From the NCBI GenBank assembly GCA_016748015.1, contig JAAOMT010000735.1:7049-62060 (forward strand): a DNA stretch of 55,012 nucleotides, given 5' to 3'. A program made the position numbers and the translations under genes. The notes under the pieces are model-generated. The model searched no databases and was not told the DNA's origin. It saw only the letters and a program-made list of their open reading frames with translations. The stretch is from Geosiphon pyriformis (taxonomy: Eukaryota; Glomeromycota; Glomeromycetes; Archaeosporales; Geosiphonaceae). Each line of letters begins with the position of its first letter. Position 1 is the stretch's first letter. This document shows positions 52,813 through 55,012 of this stretch, piece by piece.

Positions 52813-52967
52813 TGTTACCAGTAGAATTTTAGCTATTAATTAGCATGAAATTACTTTTATAATTCCTATAATTTATTAGTATATTAATATCATTTCAAAT
52901 TATCATTTATTATTTAATCAATTATCGCATATCACGATTCAATTAAAATAATCTAATTAGTATAACA
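52813..52967 (+). repeat. LTR fragment ('TGTTACCAG' family)
   Basis: First 155 bp of the LTR type at 46113 (TGTTACCAGTAGAATTTTAG...), inserted in copy IV integrase with CCAT to its left. It is broken at 52968, where copy VII (minus strand) begins after the tetranucleotide ACAG (52965-52968). So three insertions are stacked here. Confidence 0.75.
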
Positions 52968-52968
52968 G

Positions 52969-53834
52969 TGTTACGGGATGGTTTTCTTGTTATATTTAAT
53001 TGCTGATATCCCGCTTTAATTGCAATCAGTCTTTCGTGAGTTCCTCAGTTCTATTTGTGTGATAATGTTACTGTTACACTGAAGGCTTTCTTTTTACTGT
53101 TGCGATGTAAGTTATTCTTTAATTCTTGATTGTTGTGTGTGTTTATGTACTCCTTCTCAGAGGCTGAACTGAAATCTACCCACTGTCTGGGGTCTTCTCT
53201 GAGGCTATCCTTGCAATTGCCTGATGTATTTCTCTAATCTAGAAACACAGAATGTTAATGGTCTTTAGCACTTTTCTAATTCTCACAATAAAGCTTTTAT
53301 CAATTAGTAACAACGTGAATAATCTTGATCAAGGATTATTCTTCCAAAGGATTCAGTTGATGAATGATAGTTTCATTCAATAAATAATACAAGTAAGTTT
53401 CTTAATACTTTGGGTTGTGATAGTTCAGTTTTAAATATTCTTTTTCATTTCTTTTTGATTTTAAAGGTTTCTTGGGATATTTAATTTGAAAGTATGATTT
53501 AAAGTGGAGTTTGTTGGATAAAATTGGATCTATTGCTTGATAAGTTATGATTTTTATTACTTGATTGATTATTTCCCAATATTAAAACTACTGTATATAT
53601 ACATGTTTGTAGTTCTACGAGAAAATACTTTCTTTTTGATATTTCAACCTGGTGTTTGCTGCTATCACCAGTTGGTGTTGGCTGCTATTGTGAACTGGTG
53701 CTTGCCACTATTGCGAGATGGTGTTTGCTACTATGTTAATCATTACCTTTCTAAGATTATTACTGTGCTATATTATGATTGAATAGTTTGTATTATTTTT
53801 ATGATTCTTTTTTCTAAATTCTTAAACTGTAACA
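52969..53834 (-). repeat. 3' LTR of copy VII (type C)
   Basis: 866 bp; minus strand TGTTACAGTTTAAG... to CCCGTAACA. Minisatellite of about 24-bp units (GGTGTTTGCTGCTATTGTGA-like on plus) at about 53645-53735, next to TATATATACA (53593-53602). Two hairpins follow in LTR orientation: TGAATGA (53361-53367)/TCATTCA (53373-53379), and an 8-bp stem at 53317-53341. Confidence 0.85.
53317..53341 (-). promoter_or_regulatory. Hairpin 2 of copy VII LTR (perfect 8-bp stem, palindromic loop)
   Basis: Plus-strand GAATAATC (53317-53324) pairs with GATTATTC (53334-53341); loop TTGATCAAG contains TTGATCAA, a palindrome. Stem sequence differs from all other copies while loop TGATCA is kept. ACTAAT follows downstream in LTR orientation, as in the other LTRs. 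Confidence 0.65.
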
Positions 53835-53847
53835 TTATCCCCTCCTT
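53835..53847 (-). other. Polypurine tract of copy VII
   Basis: Minus strand AAAGGAGGGGATAA-type run between the ORF3 stop (53848) and the LTR start (53834). It is the purest purine tract in the window. Confidence 0.75.
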
Positions 53848-54516
53848 TCAAGATTGAGCTCCGTCGAAATCGAAGTTAATTTCTTCATTAAATTCTAAGT
53901 TACTATAGTGGTTCAATACTGTGTTATTAATTTGTTGTTGTAATTCTTGAAATTGTGAGTTAGTAAGTCGTCCAATACTGTTGGTTGTTATTATGTTCAT
54001 GGTTGGGTCCAACAATAATTTGTGACAGTTTTCAAATGCTTTGAAAATTCTATAAACTGTTTTTGAATGGAATGTAGTGTTGGTTTTTCCAATGAAAGGT
54101 TCTAATAGTTGGATAGTTGTTTTGTCAAACACTCTAGTTGAGTCTTTTGAGTATAATGTTTGTATGTTCAAGTGCTTTCCTAGTTGATAATAACAGTAAT
54201 TAATTGGAAATTTTGTTTTCAAGTTGCTAAATGTGTCTGGTGTTAATTCACTTATTTCTATTTCTTTTATTATTAATGTATTGCCCAATGCTATCTCTAA
54301 TTTTTCAATAATTTTGCTAATAAATTTGTTGTTATATTTGGCAATATTATATGGTTCGAAATTATGTTCTTTTCTTGTTTTTGGATTTTCTATTGTTCTT
54401 TTTATGTATGTTATTTTGGAGCTATTAACTGTGATTTCTAGATCAGATTTTAATTGTTGTAAGCTTTCAACTAATTGTTGAGTTATATTGTTGATGTTTT
54501 CTGGAATAAGTATCAT
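53848..54516 (-). CDS. ORF3 of copy VII: conserved post-integrase protein, intact
   Basis: 222 residues, ATG 54516, stop TGA 53848-53850, without interruption. Residues 1-35 are an amphipathic Q/L-rich helix (INNITQQLVESLQQLKSDLE) that could form a coiled coil. Residues 35-120 are K/I/N-rich; about 118-160 reads INYCYYQLGKHLNIQTLYSK; then VYRIFKAFENCHKLLLD; about 172-195 ITTNSIGRLTNSQFQELQQQ; the end FDFDGAQS. Homologues lie at the same place in copies I, II, III and V, with the pattern ITxNxxGxxTNxQFxxLQ and a final AQ[YFS]. No signal peptide, transmembrane segment or Cys pairs, so not an envelope protein. It ends 13 bp before the LTR. I do not recognise the family; role in the element is unknown. 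Confidence 0.8.
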   Translation of the reverse strand: MILIPENINNITQQLVESLQQLKSDLEITVNSSKITYIKRTIENPKTRKEHNFEPYNIAKYNNKFISKIIEKLEIALGNTLIIKEIEISELTPDTFSNLKTKFPINYCYYQLGKHLNIQTLYSKDSTRVFDKTTIQLLEPFIGKTNTTFHSKTVYRIFKAFENCHKLLLDPTMNIITTNSIGRLTNSQFQELQQQINNTVLNHYSNLEFNEEINFDFDGAQS

Positions 54517-54606
54517 TGTTTTAATTTTGAATGTTATTTTGGAATCTTTTGCATGCGTTTTTATGGTTGTTAAATCATTTTTGCTGTGATCTAAGATTAA
54601 TTATTT

Positions 54607-55012
54607 TTTCGAATAATGTTCAATTAAAACTATTGGTTCTAAATCTCATGGAATTTGTTCTGGTAGAATTAAAGGTAATTGTGTTCCAATTCTGGGTGTT
54701 TTTGTTGTTATTACTGGTTTACTGTAATAGAATTTCAGCCGGTTACCATGTGCTGCTTTTCTTAACATTTTATCATCTAGTCTTAGCTTGTATGCTCCAT
54801 TTCCAAGTATTTCGTGAATATAAAATGGTCCATCCCACTTGTGATCAAATTTTCCACTCCACTGTTTTTCCATTTTTGTACGATGCAACAATACTTTATC
54901 TCCAATTTTGTAGCTAATTATATTATCTGGTAACTGGTTATCATGTCTCACTTTTTGTTGTTCTTGTGATTGTTCAATATTTTGTGCTGCTTTTCTTCTT
55001 TTGTTTTCTAAA
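54607..55012 (-). CDS. Integrase C-terminal part of copy VII (partial)
   Basis: Open from the window edge to a TGA at about 54645; contains RRKAAQ, RHDNQLPDNIISYKIGDKVLLHRTKMEKQWSGKFDHKWDGPF in parts, with the intact GPF/Y module DGPFYIHEILGNGAYKLR and HGNRLKFYYSKPV. It is the SH3-like DNA-binding end of a Gypsy integrase. The TGA at 54643-54645 is at a site that is CGA (Arg) in copy V and CAA in II, thus a CpG to TpG change that trims about 17 residues before the original end near 54603. Confidence 0.82.

Larger units (their letters stand above)
52969..55012 (-). mobile_element. Ty3/Gypsy copy VII (type C), 3' part, best preserved
   Basis: Minus strand, from the window end: integrase C-terminal part, intact ORF3, polypurine tract, LTR 53834-52969. 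Base composition is less AT-extreme than in other copies and almost no stops are present, so it is the youngest in the window. The element continues beyond 55012, where RT, protease and gag would be expected. Confidence 0.85.

Noticed and set aside
53848-54516. ORF3 as a retroviral-type envelope gene
   Set aside because: Position fits, but there is no signal peptide, fusion peptide, transmembrane anchor, cysteine pattern or glycosylation-rich ectodomain.
54224-54917. Hydrophobic plus-strand open frames at 54224-54481 and 54531-54917
   Set aside because: They are antisense shadows of the minus-strand ORF3 and integrase of copy VII, which have family support.
1-55012. tRNA or rRNA genes
   Set aside because: No cloverleaf with A and B box sequences or rRNA-like segment could be recognised by eye; only the tRNA-complementary primer sites are present.

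Overview
The window is a eukaryotic, very AT-rich nuclear segment: a 'TE sea' with one small host-gene island. Two intron-style fungal host genes (a LUC7-type U1 snRNP splicing factor at 25167-27045 and a COX23/CHCHD7-type twin CX9C protein at 27816-28079, convergent) sit among LTR and non-LTR retrotransposons. The LINE proteins (endonuclease, RT with an FVDD-type box, RNase H, long C-terminal cysteine region) and the Gypsy polyproteins look like those I recall from arbuscular mycorrhizal fungi (Glomeromycotina, e.g. Rhizophagus or Gigaspora relatives). That placement is inference from recall, not a search result.

Layout. 1-599: two inverted LTR fragments. 600-22691: a three-level nest. Ty3/Gypsy copy III (600-807 and 20782-22691) is split by copy I (808-20781), which is itself split by copy II (3737-13802), the only element with both LTRs and all genes. 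22692-25166: LTR-element debris and almost pure A+T. 25167-28079: host genes. 28080-29132: AT-rich. 29133-33573: LINE copy L1 (-). 33578-37801: Gypsy copy VI (-), 5' half. 37802-40781: Gypsy copy V (+), 3' half. 40782-44396: LINE pieces L3 and L2 (-). 44397-52812: Gypsy copy IV (+), with a solo LTR inside its gag (46113-47073) and cut at 52813 by a second LTR of that kind. 52969-55012: Gypsy copy VII (-), the best preserved, running off the window.

The Gypsy elements share an unusual plan: LTR (TGTTAC...GTAACA) - gag with CCHC knuckle - retropepsin - cysteine-rich zinc module(s) - dUTPase - RT - RNase H - integrase with GPF/Y end - a separate third ORF (ORF3, about 200-245 codons) just before the polypurine tract. 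By LTR and gag they fall into types A1 (II), A2 (III, V, VI), B (I, IV) and C (VII). Every one except VII ORF3 is broken by stops and frameshifts, mostly C:G to T:A changes that also hit catalytic acids (D to N, E to K).

The most interesting unexplained signals are: (1) the conserved ORF3 in the env position, without an env-like sequence; (2) two successive hairpins in each Gypsy LTR downstream of the TATA box, the second showing a compensatory stem change and a palindromic TGATCA loop, like a retroviral dimer-initiation (kissing) loop; (3) a private minisatellite directly upstream of the TATA box in every LTR family; (4) dUTPase plus zinc modules inserted in pol; (5) four nested insertions all at RCAG.
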